DNA of 19,832 nt from JAVWMQ01 sp036637375 (GCA_036637375.1 JAVWMQ010000033.1:1-19832), one strand, 5' to 3'. Shown: positions 7,118 through 15,078, counted from the stretch's first letter. Notes: generated by a model not told the origin, from the sequence alone. Translations and numbers: made by a program.

Positions 7118-8164
7118 ATGAGAATTGATGATTTGCTAGGACTAGCAAGAGATAGAAAGTGTTCAGATATTCATATAACAGAAGGGTTGCCAATATCCAT
7201 GAGAATTAATGGCAAGCTGACAAAGTTAGATTATGAACTAAAAGAGGGGGAAGCGCAGGATCTAATATTATCCATGTGCTCAAATGATCAAAGGGATATG
7301 CTGAAAAAGGGTGCAGACCTTGATTTTGCGTATCAAATAGGTAAAAAAGCTAGACACAGAGTCAACATTTATAGGCACATGAACGGTTTAAGTGCAGCTG
7401 TACGTATAATTAATGATGAGATTCCTAGCCTTGAAGAGCTAAACTTGCCAGGTGTATTTAAAACTTTAGCAGATGAACCAAGGGGGCTTATATTGCTAAC
7501 AGGGCCAACTGGATCTGGGAAGTCAACTACACTTGCTGCAATGATCGATTATATTTCAAAAAATGGTGCAAAACATATTTTGACAGTTGAAGATCCAATA
7601 GAATATGTATTTGATCAGAATTTATCCATAGTACATCAAAGAGAGGTAGGTTACACTGTTGAATCATTTGCTGGAGCTTTAAAGTCAGCAATGAGAGAAG
7701 ATCCAGATGTTATTTTGATTGGGGAAATGCGAGACTATGAAACAATTGCTACAGCTGTTACAGCAGCAGAAACAGGGCATTTGGTTTTAAGTACCCTACA
7801 TACAACAGGTGCATCAAAAACTATAGATAGAATTGTGGATACATGTCCACCACAAATACAAAACCAGATGAGAACGCAGCTTTCAATGGTACTAAGAGGA
7901 ATTATTACTCAAGAATTATTGCCTTTGGCAGATGGATCTGGTCGTGTTGCTGCAACAGAAATCTTGATTGGAACTGATGCTGTTGGTAACCTTATTAGAG
8001 AAAACAAATGTCATCAACTACCATCAATAATGCAATCTTCTGGTGGAATTGGTATGCATACTTTAAATGGAGATCTTGCAAGATTATTTAGAGAAGGCAA
8101 GATTACGAGAGAAGAAGCCTTGAATGCATCTACAGATAAGGTTGATTTAAGTTACTATTTATAA
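7118..8164 (+). CDS. pilT: Type IV pilus retraction ATPase PilT
   Basis: Hexameric ATPase that drives pilus disassembly, giving twitching motility or DNA and surface pulling. The 348 residues carry CSDIHITEGLPISMRING at the N-terminus, Walker A GPTGSGKST (129-137), a Walker B segment in EDPDVILIGEMRD, and the His-box AAETGHLVLSTLHTTGASKT. The family-specific tail follows, with DAVGNLIRENK and MHTLNGDL. There is no tetracysteine motif, as expected for PilT. The ATG lies six bases after AGCGAGG and 12 bases after pilB. Its presence implies that the pilus is retractile rather than a static pseudopilus. Confidence 0.96.
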   Translation: MRIDDLLGLARDRKCSDIHITEGLPISMRINGKLTKLDYELKEGEAQDLILSMCSNDQRDMLKKGADLDFAYQIGKKARHRVNIYRHMNGLSAAVRIINDEIPSLEELNLPGVFKTLADEPRGLILLTGPTGSGKSTTLAAMIDYISKNGAKHILTVEDPIEYVFDQNLSIVHQREVGYTVESFAGALKSAMREDPDVILIGEMRDYETIATAVTAAETGHLVLSTLHTTGASKTIDRIVDTCPPQIQNQMRTQLSMVLRGIITQELLPLADGSGRVAATEILIGTDAVGNLIRENKCHQLPSIMQSSGGIGMHTLNGDLARLFREGKITREEALNASTDKVDLSYYL

Positions 8165-8187
8165 TTATACAGTTTTGGGGGATTTAG

Positions 8188-10656
8188 ATGCTTTACCAAA
8201 AAGGAAATAGTAAGGGATTTACATTAGTAGAAGTTCTAAGTGTACTAGTTATAATTGCGATAATAGCAGCAATTGCAATTCCAAATATTTTGGGATATAA
8301 GCTAAACGCAGAGCAACAAGCGAGAGTTCAAACTGCTCGCTCTATTTTTAATGTAACTCAAAACGCACTAAATAACCAATATGAGAGGGGTCTTAAAGGG
8401 AATTTCATTGATGGTGATGGAACGGTAGATTTAGACAAAATAACACCACCATTTGAAAACGATATAAAGAATAGAGAAAATATTAGATTCTTGAGAATAA
8501 GTAGAGATAATACTGATCCATTTGATACTAAACTCTATAGATTAATTAGTAATAGAGTGGCAGACAAAACAATACTTAAAGAAGTTGTTTTGGTTGAATA
8601 TAACAACAAGACAGGAAATGTTCTAAGTGCCTTTTTTAGTGATGACCCAGATGTGTCAAAAATCGGATATGGAGATGGGGGATTTAATGCGTCCATTCGA
8701 GATGAGAAATCATTAAAAGATGCAAAAATCGGATATTGGGATGTTGATAGCACAGGAGAGGTAGTTGAAGAAGAAATCCCAGAGGAGATTGATGACTCGC
8801 CAGCAGGAATTCAGATTGTAGACTATGGGGCTAAATATAATGCTAACTATGATGTGGGAAATAATATTAATCAAAACACTAAGGCAGTTGGTGAAAACTA
8901 TGGATTATTGACTGTTGAAGTTAAGCTACCATTAAATTATCAATGGCCGGAGCGAGGGTTTGTGGTAAAGTTAAAGGCTGAAGAGTATTTAGTTAATTCG
9001 GATAGAACACTAGGAACAATAACAAGAAGTGTATTTGATAGTTTACCAGGCAAGAATGATATTGCCAATGTAATCAAAAAAACTGACAAATATAATGCCT
9101 ACAAAGAGAGGATTAAAGGGAGAGATATAATTGTCTTTATAATTGATACTCCAGTCGATGATCCGAGTCTTGTTGAACCTACAAAATATATTAATAGCGA
9201 TTTTAAAGTTGCACAGTACAACCCAACGATGCAAGCTTATGTCACTGGAATGACAGAATCAACGCAAACCAGTAAATTCGCTAAGGCATATTTTTCTGGA
9301 GGATCTGGAATAACTAAAAGTATTGAAGTTTCCAATAGCAGGCATATGAAACACATAAATAAAGTGCTTAAAGGAGATGGGGGCAAAAGGTATTTTGTTA
9401 ATATAAAGCAGACAAAAAATATTGTTTTGAGAAACTATGATGATCGTTTAATAATTAGAAATGAAAGTCCAGGAAAATCTATAATCTTGCAAGGACAATA
9501 CGACGGGCAGGGCTATACATTGTATGACGTTACAATTAATGGTAGTCAAGGCTATGTGGGAACCTTCGACAAAATCAAGGCAAATGGTTCGGTGACTGAT
9601 TTATCAATAGATTATACTGATAAATACTGGGATGAATACAATAAGTCTACATCTAAATCCAAATATTTTATTTCGGGGAATTCGACAGGAGGAATTGCAG
9701 GGCTTAATCAAGGTAGAATCGAAAATTGTCAAGTTATGGGCAAAGTTAATGGAACTACCATTGCAGGAGGGATTGCAGCCAAAAGTGATTCTAGCTCACT
9801 TGTTGCCAAATGTTATAATGGTGCCGATGTGTTTGCCAGCGGTAATATTGCAGGCGGAATCGTAGGACACAATTATGGCGGTATTTTACGATGTGAATCT
9901 GGAACATTTACAAAGAGAAATGTGTCTATGGATAGGCCAGTATTAGTAGCTACACCATATTTTGGATTGAAAAATAATATAGGTAAATATGCAGAAAATA
10001 AGTTAGAGCAATTGGCAGAAGTTAAAAATAATTCTGTAATAATTGAAACTGGCGGTGCAGGAGGCCATACTGGAGGAATTGTAGGTAAAAATACAGAAAC
10101 TTCATACGGAAATGCGTGGGAAGGCAAGGACAACTATGCTATAAAGTATTGTGTTAATGCCTCACTTGTTAGAGCTAAGGGAGCTGATGGCGTTGCAGGT
10201 GGAATTGTTGGAACACATGGTGGAAGTACAAGGGTAAGCTATGTAAAGAATAGTTATAATGCGGGTGATGTTATTGCCAATAAGTTTGCAGGTGGAATTA
10301 TCGGTTATCAAGGAAACAGAGGATACATAAGCGTATTATATAATACAGGTGAGACTAGCACAGGTACTGGTGGAATTGTAGGCTATTTCCAAAACTCAAA
10401 TGGTGAAGTTTATGCTGCCTATACACTAAAGGGATTACCAATAGGAGAAACTCCATCAACTACGCCAAATATTCGCAATGTTAGTTACCTAAAGAATCAA
10501 AATGATGGAATTAGCGGTACAGAAATAATTACTGAAACAAATCTAAGGACCAAACAATTTGAAGAAATGGCTATAGGGACAAAAGGTCTATTTGCATACC
10601 CATACCCTCATATTGATATTAGAGATTTGACATTCCATAGGACACCATGGAAATAA
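8188..10656 (+). CDS. Giant modular pilin with GLUG-repeat ectodomain, putative pilus adhesin
   Basis: This 822-residue prepilin has a 10-residue leader ending SKG and mature FTLVEVLSVLVIIAIIAAIAI with Glu at mature position 5 (E15). A pilin-like segment runs to about 190, then an acidic linker (about 190-203). A beta-rich domain (about 205-370) is followed by a repeat region (about 385-735). The repeat region opens with YDGQGYTLYDVTING, the usual lead-in to GLUG repeats. Seven GG(I)xG motifs begin near 501, 527, 556, 629, 671, 702 and 728, followed by a closing segment ending in TPWK. GLUG repeats form beta-solenoids in surface and adhesive proteins. It has no LPXTG signal. Position directly after pilT and before three minor pilins suggests a tip- or shaft-presented binding subunit, comparable in design to the modular pilins of Streptococcus sanguinis. 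The ligand is unknown. Ribosome binding site GGGGG lies six bases before the ATG. Confidence 0.88.
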   Translation: MLYQKGNSKGFTLVEVLSVLVIIAIIAAIAIPNILGYKLNAEQQARVQTARSIFNVTQNALNNQYERGLKGNFIDGDGTVDLDKITPPFENDIKNRENIRFLRISRDNTDPFDTKLYRLISNRVADKTILKEVVLVEYNNKTGNVLSAFFSDDPDVSKIGYGDGGFNASIRDEKSLKDAKIGYWDVDSTGEVVEEEIPEEIDDSPAGIQIVDYGAKYNANYDVGNNINQNTKAVGENYGLLTVEVKLPLNYQWPERGFVVKLKAEEYLVNSDRTLGTITRSVFDSLPGKNDIANVIKKTDKYNAYKERIKGRDIIVFIIDTPVDDPSLVEPTKYINSDFKVAQYNPTMQAYVTGMTESTQTSKFAKAYFSGGSGITKSIEVSNSRHMKHINKVLKGDGGKRYFVNIKQTKNIVLRNYDDRLIIRNESPGKSIILQGQYDGQGYTLYDVTINGSQGYVGTFDKIKANGSVTDLSIDYTDKYWDEYNKSTSKSKYFISGNSTGGIAGLNQGRIENCQVMGKVNGTTIAGGIAAKSDSSSLVAKCYNGADVFASGNIAGGIVGHNYGGILRCESGTFTKRNVSMDRPVLVATPYFGLKNNIGKYAENKLEQLAEVKNNSVIIETGGAGGHTGGIVGKNTETSYGNAWEGKDNYAIKYCVNASLVRAKGADGVAGGIVGTHGGSTRVSYVKNSYNAGDVIANKFAGGIIGYQGNRGYISVLYNTGETSTGTGGIVGYFQNSNGEVYAAYTLKGLPIGETPSTTPNIRNVSYLKNQNDGISGTEIITETNLRTKQFEEMAIGTKGLFAYPYPHIDIRDLTFHRTPWK

Positions 10657-10667
10657 TAGGAGCAAAA

Positions 10668-11249
10668 ATGATTAAAAATGTGTTGAACAACAAAAAAGGC
10701 ATTTCGATTATTATTGTGACAGTGATAGCATTTATTTTGCTAATTGTTGGCGGAGTAGTAATGAGTTTTGCTGCAAATAATTTGATGGATAGCAATGTAA
10801 GCACATATGAAAAAAACTCCTATTATGTTGGAAAATCTATGATTAATACTATGACAAAAATGATTGTTGATGGAGATGTTGGGAATAAATTAATTAAAGA
10901 AGGCTATAGTAAGGTTAACAGCACATCAAAACTTTATTATGAAACTCCAAAAAATAGTACAGAAACTGCCACTGTTAATATTGCAATGACAGGAGATAAA
11001 CTTGCAGGATACAAAGTGAATATGGATCCTCTAAAATATAGGATAAAAGCAATGAGAGGAGAAACCGTAAATGGAAGAGCTATAATTTCATTAAATTTAG
11101 ATGATATTATAATTTCTTTTAGAATGAATCAAGGCGAGGACGACGAAAGATATTTTAAGGTTAAATATTATTATGTAGGAACTATAACAGAAGAAGGGGG
11201 TAGAATTAGTTGGGATGGAAAATGGACTGTTTCAGGAACAGAAGAATAA
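10668..11249 (+). CDS. Minor pilin, GspK/PilX-like, lacking Glu5
   Basis: The 193-residue prepilin-like protein has leader MIKNVLNNKKG and mature ISIIIVTVIAFILLIVGGVV. Mature position 5 is Ile rather than Glu. Loss of Glu5 is the hallmark of GspK-type tip subunits, which cannot pair with a preceding subunit's N-terminus. The rest is a soluble alpha/beta-looking domain (about 35-193) with no cysteines. It is shorter than typical GspK and closer to PilX in size, so the K/X class is inferred. The start is the ATG at 10668, five bases after AGGAG; an in-frame ATG at 10647 overlaps the preceding gene and has no ribosome binding site. The gene lies 11 bases after the giant pilin gene, and the next gene starts inside its 3' end. 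Confidence 0.8.
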   Translation: MIKNVLNNKKGISIIIVTVIAFILLIVGGVVMSFAANNLMDSNVSTYEKNSYYVGKSMINTMTKMIVDGDVGNKLIKEGYSKVNSTSKLYYETPKNSTETATVNIAMTGDKLAGYKVNMDPLKYRIKAMRGETVNGRAIISLNLDDIIISFRMNQGEDDERYFKVKYYYVGTITEEGGRISWDGKWTVSGTEE

Positions 11250-11545
11250 AACACGTTCTAGGCAATTCTAAAGGGGAACTTCTAATTGAAAGTGTAATTA
11301 GCTTTTTGATTTTAATAATAATAATTGTTGGGGTTACAGTTGTGGTTCAAACTGCAACAAAGATGAATGTTAAGGCTGATGAAAATTCAATCAAAATGGA
11401 AGAGGCCATAAATAATATTGAAGTAGGCAAAACCAGTGGCACAACCCAAGCTGGAGTTTTTGAGATTACTATTTCAGGAGAAAAGTTCACAAAGAACATT
11501 GCCATTAGCCAAGAAGGTGATTTAGTTTATTTTGTACCAAAGTAG
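11222..11545 (+). CDS. Minor pilin, GspI/PilV-like
   Basis: Small prepilin-like protein of about 107 residues. The leader ends GNSKG and the mature N-terminus is ELLIESVISFLILIIIIVGVTVVV, with Glu at mature position 5. An acidic first mature residue is unusual, since Phe, Met, Leu or Ile is usual there. A compact C-terminal domain of about 65 residues follows. The start is uncertain. ATG at 11222 is preceded by GGGATGG, while TTG at 11210 lies nine bases after AAGGGGG (11194-11200) and would add four residues. Either start overlaps the preceding gene by 28-40 bases in another frame, so translation is probably coupled. Size and position between K-like and J-like genes suggest the GspI/PilV role. 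Confidence 0.72.
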   Translation: MDCFRNRRIKHVLGNSKGELLIESVISFLILIIIIVGVTVVVQTATKMNVKADENSIKMEEAINNIEVGKTSGTTQAGVFEITISGEKFTKNIAISQEGDLVYFVPK

Positions 11546-11548
11546 GAG
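11544..11548 (+). promoter_or_regulatory. Ribosome binding site fixing the start of the last pilin gene
   Basis: AGGAG directly abuts an in-frame ATG at 11549, which is too close to be used, and lies six bases before ATG 11555, the correct distance. It overlaps the stop codon of the previous gene, so termination and re-initiation are linked. Confidence 0.75.
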
Positions 11549-11554
11549 ATGCAA

Positions 11555-12412
11555 ATGAAATTATTAGGTAGCAAACGTGGTATAACAATGGTTGAAGTAA
11601 TAGTTGGATTAGTGATTTGCTTAATCCTAATGGTAGCTGCTACTGCTATTTTTGTGCCTGTGACAAACTCCTACTCAAGGGCAGAGGACTTTTCGGAAAC
11701 ACAAATGATTGCAAAAAACTTGGTAAATACAATAAGAGGCAAGACAAATGGAGCGGCAATAATTGGAGTGGGCGCAAATAATAGCACATTAACTTACAAG
11801 ATTAAAGCGACTAGCAATTCAAAGACAATTGATAGTTCCCCAGAGGGATATTTGAGAATAGATGGTAGACTACCCTATCCACCAAGTTATTACAAGGGGC
11901 GAGTTATAAAACTTGAATTTGCACCTGTAAGCGAAAACAAAGTGAAAATGAATATTACCATTGATTACAAAGATAAGCCAGGGAGAGACTACTCTAAGGA
12001 AATTCTACTAACGCCAACTGCGGCAGGATTTACAGTAGCTACAGGATTTAATGATTATATAGCAAAATGTGAAGAAATAATAAAAGAAAAATTCACAGGA
12101 GGGTACTTAGATAGAAAAGTAATTATAGACACTTTGTTTGCAACAGGATATGATGTTCCAAAGATAACTATAAACGGTGTAGAAATGTACTGGTTACCTT
12201 ATTATCTCGGCAATAAAACAGCCCATGAATTCGTATATTTTGCTGGGCCTGCCAAGAATAATAATGGATGGACAGGGTATGCCTTAATGGTTAAAGGGGA
12301 AATATACTATACTAAGTCAGGGAAAGCTGTAGGAGTTTCAGGGCTTTATGCCTATGCTAAAGCAGATTTATTGTTACAGTCAGACTGGTTTAAAAACAAT
12401 TTCATAAAATAA
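11555..12412 (+). CDS. Minor pilin, GspJ/PilW-like, with an extra C-terminal domain
   Basis: The 285-residue prepilin has a 9-residue leader MKLLGSKRG and mature ITMVEVIVGLVICLILMVAA with Glu at position 5. The pilin domain (about 30-150) is of the GspJ/PilW type in size. A further region (about 155-285) contains aromatic-rich strands such as MYWLPYYLG and HEFVYFAGPA and does not match any minor-pilin module I recognise. Together with the K-like and I-like genes just upstream it would complete an I-J-K style initiation complex. Last gene of the pil operon, followed within ten bases by a terminator. Confidence 0.8.
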   Translation: MKLLGSKRGITMVEVIVGLVICLILMVAATAIFVPVTNSYSRAEDFSETQMIAKNLVNTIRGKTNGAAIIGVGANNSTLTYKIKATSNSKTIDSSPEGYLRIDGRLPYPPSYYKGRVIKLEFAPVSENKVKMNITIDYKDKPGRDYSKEILLTPTAAGFTVATGFNDYIAKCEEIIKEKFTGGYLDRKVIIDTLFATGYDVPKITINGVEMYWLPYYLGNKTAHEFVYFAGPAKNNNGWTGYALMVKGEIYYTKSGKAVGVSGLYAYAKADLLLQSDWFKNNFIK

Positions 12413-12416
12413 AAAT

Positions 12417-12453
12417 AAAACCATTACATATTATTGGAATGTAATGGTTTTTT
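12417..12453. terminator. Bidirectional terminator between the pil operon and the metal ATPase gene
   Basis: CCATTACAT (12421-12429) pairs perfectly with ATGTAATGG (12439-12447). The stem is flanked by AAAA on the left and TTTTTT on the right, so it works for both convergent transcription units. Confidence 0.9.
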
Positions 12454-12462
12454 AATAATTAA

Positions 12463-14343
12463 TTATTCTTTGTGTTTAATTAACAAAGTTCTCATTGCGT
12501 TTAAAATAGCAATAACACTTACTCCAACATCTGCAAATATTGCCATCCACATTGTTGCAAATCCAAAGGCTCCAAGGAGCAGGATAGCAAACTTAACTGT
12601 GAGAGCAAAAATAACATTTTGTTTAGCAATTGCCAAGGTCTTTTTGGAAATACGTATTACAACTGGGATTTTACTTAGCTTGTCATCCATAATTACAACA
12701 TCTGCCGCCTCAATAGCAGCTTCAGAGCCAAGTCCTCCCATAGCAATTCCAATATCAACTCGAGCAAGTACAGGAGCATCGTTGATTCCATCACCAACAA
12801 AGGCTACGGTCTTGTTTGGCGTTTTATCCTCCAAGATTTCTTCGATTATTTCAACCTTCTCATTAGGTAGTAACTCACTAAATACACTTTCAATACCTAG
12901 TTCTTTGGCAACTTGATTTGCTATTGTTTCTTTATCTCCAGTTAGCATTACACTATCTAATATGCCATTTTTTCGGAGCGCTTTAATAGCTGATCTGGAA
13001 TCCTCTTTGATTGTATCGCTTAGGGCAATATAACCAAGATACTTCGTTCCAGCAGAAATGTGTACAAGTGTTGCATCTTCTCTCTCTGGTAGATCGTGAA
13101 TATTGACAAGCTCCATTAACTTATAGTTGCCGGCACAAATCATTTTGCCATTTAATGTTGCAGAACTTCCTTTGCCTGCAACTTCTTGGAAGTTAGTGAT
13201 TAGAGCTTCGTTAATTGAAGGGGCACCACCTGCGTTTGTCACACCCTTGATGTATGCATTTCTAATAGATTCTGCAAGAGGGTGATTTGAGTAGTACTCA
13301 ACATAAGCTGCTAGTGTTAGGACTTCTTCCTTAGTGCAGTCCTCGGCATAAACATCCTTGACTCTAAATTTGCCAGAAGTAATGGTACCTGTCTTGTCAA
13401 AAACCACAGTTTCAAGGCGAGAAAGGGCTTCAAGGTAGTTGCTACCTTTGACTAAGACACCTGCCTTTGATGCTGCTCCAATTCCTCCAAAGAAGCTAAG
13501 AGGAACAGATATTACAAGGGCGCAAGGGCAAGATATTACGAGGAATAAAAGTGCTCTATATACCCAAACTGAGAATTGATCCCCTAGTAAAAACGGTGGC
13601 AGTATTGCCAAAAAAGCAGCTAGGCCTACTACAATAGGAGTGTAGTATTTAGCAAATTTAGTAATAAATTTTTCTACATTAGCCTTTTTACTACCAGCAT
13701 TTTCTACAAGGTCTAAAACCTTTGAAACTGTAGAATCCTCAAATTTTTTGGTTGTACGAATTTTTAAAAGTCCATTAAGGTTAATGCAGCCACTTATAAT
13801 GCTACTACCAGGAGCCACATCCTTTGGCAACGACTCTCCTGTTAGAGCTTTTGTATCAATAGAACTTGAACCTTCCTTGACTATACCGTCAATTGGAATT
13901 TTTTCTCCAGGTTTAATTAACAGTATTGAACCAATTTCAACATCGTAAGGATCAACCACAGTTTCTACGCCATCCAAAACTAAAGTTGCTTCGTCAGGTC
14001 TAATATCCATTAGACTTGAAATAGAGTTTCTGGATTTATTAACAGCATAGTTTTCAAAAATCTCACCAATAAGGTAAAAAAGCATTACAGCGCAAGCTTC
14101 ATCATATTGTTTCAGGATAATTGCACCTATTCCAGCAATTGACATTAGGAAGTTCTCGTCTAACATATGTCCGTTAATGACGTTTTTGACTGCGTTAATT
14201 AATGCTGAGTAGCCTGCCACTAAAAATGCAGCGATAAACAAAAATGGAGATATTGTATCACTAATAGGGGCGAATTCACCAGCCAAGAATAGCAAAGATG
14301 TTATTACTATTCTACATAGATTAATAATTTGTTCCTTACCCAT
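12463..14343 (-). CDS. cadA: P1B-type Zn/Cd/Pb-exporting ATPase without an N-terminal HMA domain
   Basis: Membrane ATPase exporting soft divalent metals. The 626 residues show the actuator TGES (168-171), the metal-site CPC in helix 6 (272-274), phosphorylation site DKTGT (D316), the SNHPLA nucleotide-binding signature (H354-P355), LTGD and GDGINDAP (517-524). The C-terminal helices contain K584 and D605, in the KF...MWMAIFADVG pattern that marks the Zn/Cd/Pb (P1B-2, ZntA/CadA) group rather than Cu exporters. The usual N-terminal HMA domain is absent and is encoded by the gene just upstream. I chose ATG 14343, two bases after the HMA gene's stop; a TTG at 14364 would overlap that gene. Metal preference among Zn, Cd and Pb cannot be read from sequence. 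Confidence 0.95.
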   Translation of the reverse strand: MGKEQIINLCRIVITSLLFLAGEFAPISDTISPFLFIAAFLVAGYSALINAVKNVINGHMLDENFLMSIAGIGAIILKQYDEACAVMLFYLIGEIFENYAVNKSRNSISSLMDIRPDEATLVLDGVETVVDPYDVEIGSILLIKPGEKIPIDGIVKEGSSSIDTKALTGESLPKDVAPGSSIISGCINLNGLLKIRTTKKFEDSTVSKVLDLVENAGSKKANVEKFITKFAKYYTPIVVGLAAFLAILPPFLLGDQFSVWVYRALLFLVISCPCALVISVPLSFFGGIGAASKAGVLVKGSNYLEALSRLETVVFDKTGTITSGKFRVKDVYAEDCTKEEVLTLAAYVEYYSNHPLAESIRNAYIKGVTNAGGAPSINEALITNFQEVAGKGSSATLNGKMICAGNYKLMELVNIHDLPEREDATLVHISAGTKYLGYIALSDTIKEDSRSAIKALRKNGILDSVMLTGDKETIANQVAKELGIESVFSELLPNEKVEIIEEILEDKTPNKTVAFVGDGINDAPVLARVDIGIAMGGLGSEAAIEAADVVIMDDKLSKIPVVIRISKKTLAIAKQNVIFALTVKFAILLLGAFGFATMWMAIFADVGVSVIAILNAMRTLLIKHKE

Positions 14344-14345
14344 AA

Positions 14346-14558
14346 TTACACCATAATTTTGCAATCTGATTCGATTTTAGATATAACGGATTGGGCTTCT
14401 TTGACAGCTAAATCCATATCATCAGCATCTAGTGTTATTCTCATGGACATAAATCCAATTGTAGCACTGTTCACCACATCTAATTTGTTTATTTTGTCCT
14501 CCATCTTTGCTGCACAACTTGCGCAATGAAGATTGTTTAGTTTAAATGATTTTTTCAT
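14346..14558 (-). CDS. Stand-alone heavy-metal-associated (HMA) domain protein
   Basis: The 70-residue soluble protein is one ferredoxin-like HMA domain with metal-binding motif LHCASCAAKME (C12 and C15), followed by the expected beta-alpha-beta pattern. It probably acts as a metal-delivery or sensing partner of the ATPase encoded two bases downstream, replacing the N-terminal domain that enzyme lacks. The ATG at 14558 is preceded by AGGAAAAGGG. An in-frame TTG at 14576 would overlap that ribosome binding site and is rejected. It lies 27 bases after the regulator gene, within the same operon. Confidence 0.88.
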   Translation of the reverse strand: MKKSFKLNNLHCASCAAKMEDKINKLDVVNSATIGFMSMRITLDADDMDLAVKEAQSVISKIESDCKIMV

Positions 14559-14585
14559 ATTCCCTTTTCCTTTCAAGATAAATTA

Positions 14586-14948
14586 CTAATTGTGTGTTAT
14601 GTTAAATGTTGCATCTATAATTGAATGCATTAATGTAGCTTTTTCGTTGTCAGCTAAAGTATAATAAACTTCCTTACCAAGCTTTTTGCTTCGTATTATA
14701 CTGGCGTTTTTCAATATTCTTAGATGGTGAGAAACAGCAGGGGAAGTCATATCCATATATGCGGCAATATTTGCTACACATTCTTCGCTGTGGCAAAGTA
14801 GGTATAAGATTCTAAGTCTAGTTTCATCACTTGTTAAAGAAAACAAAAATGCGCTTGTTTCAAAAGCTTCAGGCGAAGGTAAGGTTTCAAGTAATTCAGC
14901 TGTAGTGCTACTGTGATTATGGGGTAAGGTTAGCTTACGTGTTTCCAT
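14586..14948 (-). CDS. ArsR/SmtB-family metal-responsive repressor
   Basis: Dimeric winged-helix DNA-binding protein expected to repress its own operon until metal binds. The 120 residues contain a core helix set (about 30-65), recognition helix TSPAVSHHLRILKNASII (68-85), and a wing with KKLGKEVYYTL (88-98). The alpha-3 region reads CHSEECVANIA (C52, C57). It resembles the ELCVCDL metal site of CadC/ArsR, but the second Cys of that motif is Ala59. The alpha-5 SmtB zinc site is only partly present (D100; the following His is replaced by E102). Histidines at 10 and 12 in the N-terminal arm might complete a site. AGGAGG lies just upstream of the ATG. First gene of the regulator-HMA-ATPase operon. 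Confidence 0.93.
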   Translation of the reverse strand: METRKLTLPHNHSSTTAELLETLPSPEAFETSAFLFSLTSDETRLRILYLLCHSEECVANIAAYMDMTSPAVSHHLRILKNASIIRSKKLGKEVYYTLADNEKATLMHSIIDATFNITHN

Positions 14949-14970
14949 AAAGTTTTCCTCCTAAAATTAA

Positions 14971-14994
14971 ATGATTAAACAATTGCTTAATCGT
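14971..14994. promoter_or_regulatory. Probable ArsR/SmtB-type operator
   Basis: A 24-bp near-perfect palindrome centred on CAATTG: 20 of 24 positions are self-complementary, with core half-sites GATTAA (14973-14978) and TTAATC (14987-14992). It lies at about +1 to +24 of the metal operon, between the promoter and the regulator's ribosome binding site. The TTAA-(8)-TTAA spacing resembles known SmtB/CzrA operators. Confidence 0.85.
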
Positions 14995-15001
14995 TATGTT
15001 A

Positions 15002-15030
15002 AATATATCTTAAATGAAATAAAAAGTCAA
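15002..15030 (-). promoter_or_regulatory. Promoter of the metal-resistance operon
   Basis: On the minus strand: -35 TTGACT (15030-15025), 17-base spacer, -10 TATATT (15007-15002). Transcription would begin near 14995, at the edge of the operator palindrome, so a bound repressor would block the polymerase. Confidence 0.85.
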
Positions 15031-15078
15031 GGTTTTAAATTTATTTGCCAAAAATATCATTAATCAACTATGGAAATA

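Noticed and set aside
9686..10380. Tandem DNA repeat array in the giant pilin gene
   Set aside because: The GLUG motifs recur at protein level with unequal spacing (26 to 73 residues) and differing codons. This is an old protein repeat, not a DNA repeat prone to slippage or a CRISPR-like array.
12434..12916. Plus-strand 160-codon open frame antisense to the metal ATPase
   Set aside because: It lies wholly inside a gene with every P1B ATPase motif intact, has no ribosome binding site, and its Ile/Ser/Ala/Thr-rich content is that of an antisense shadow.
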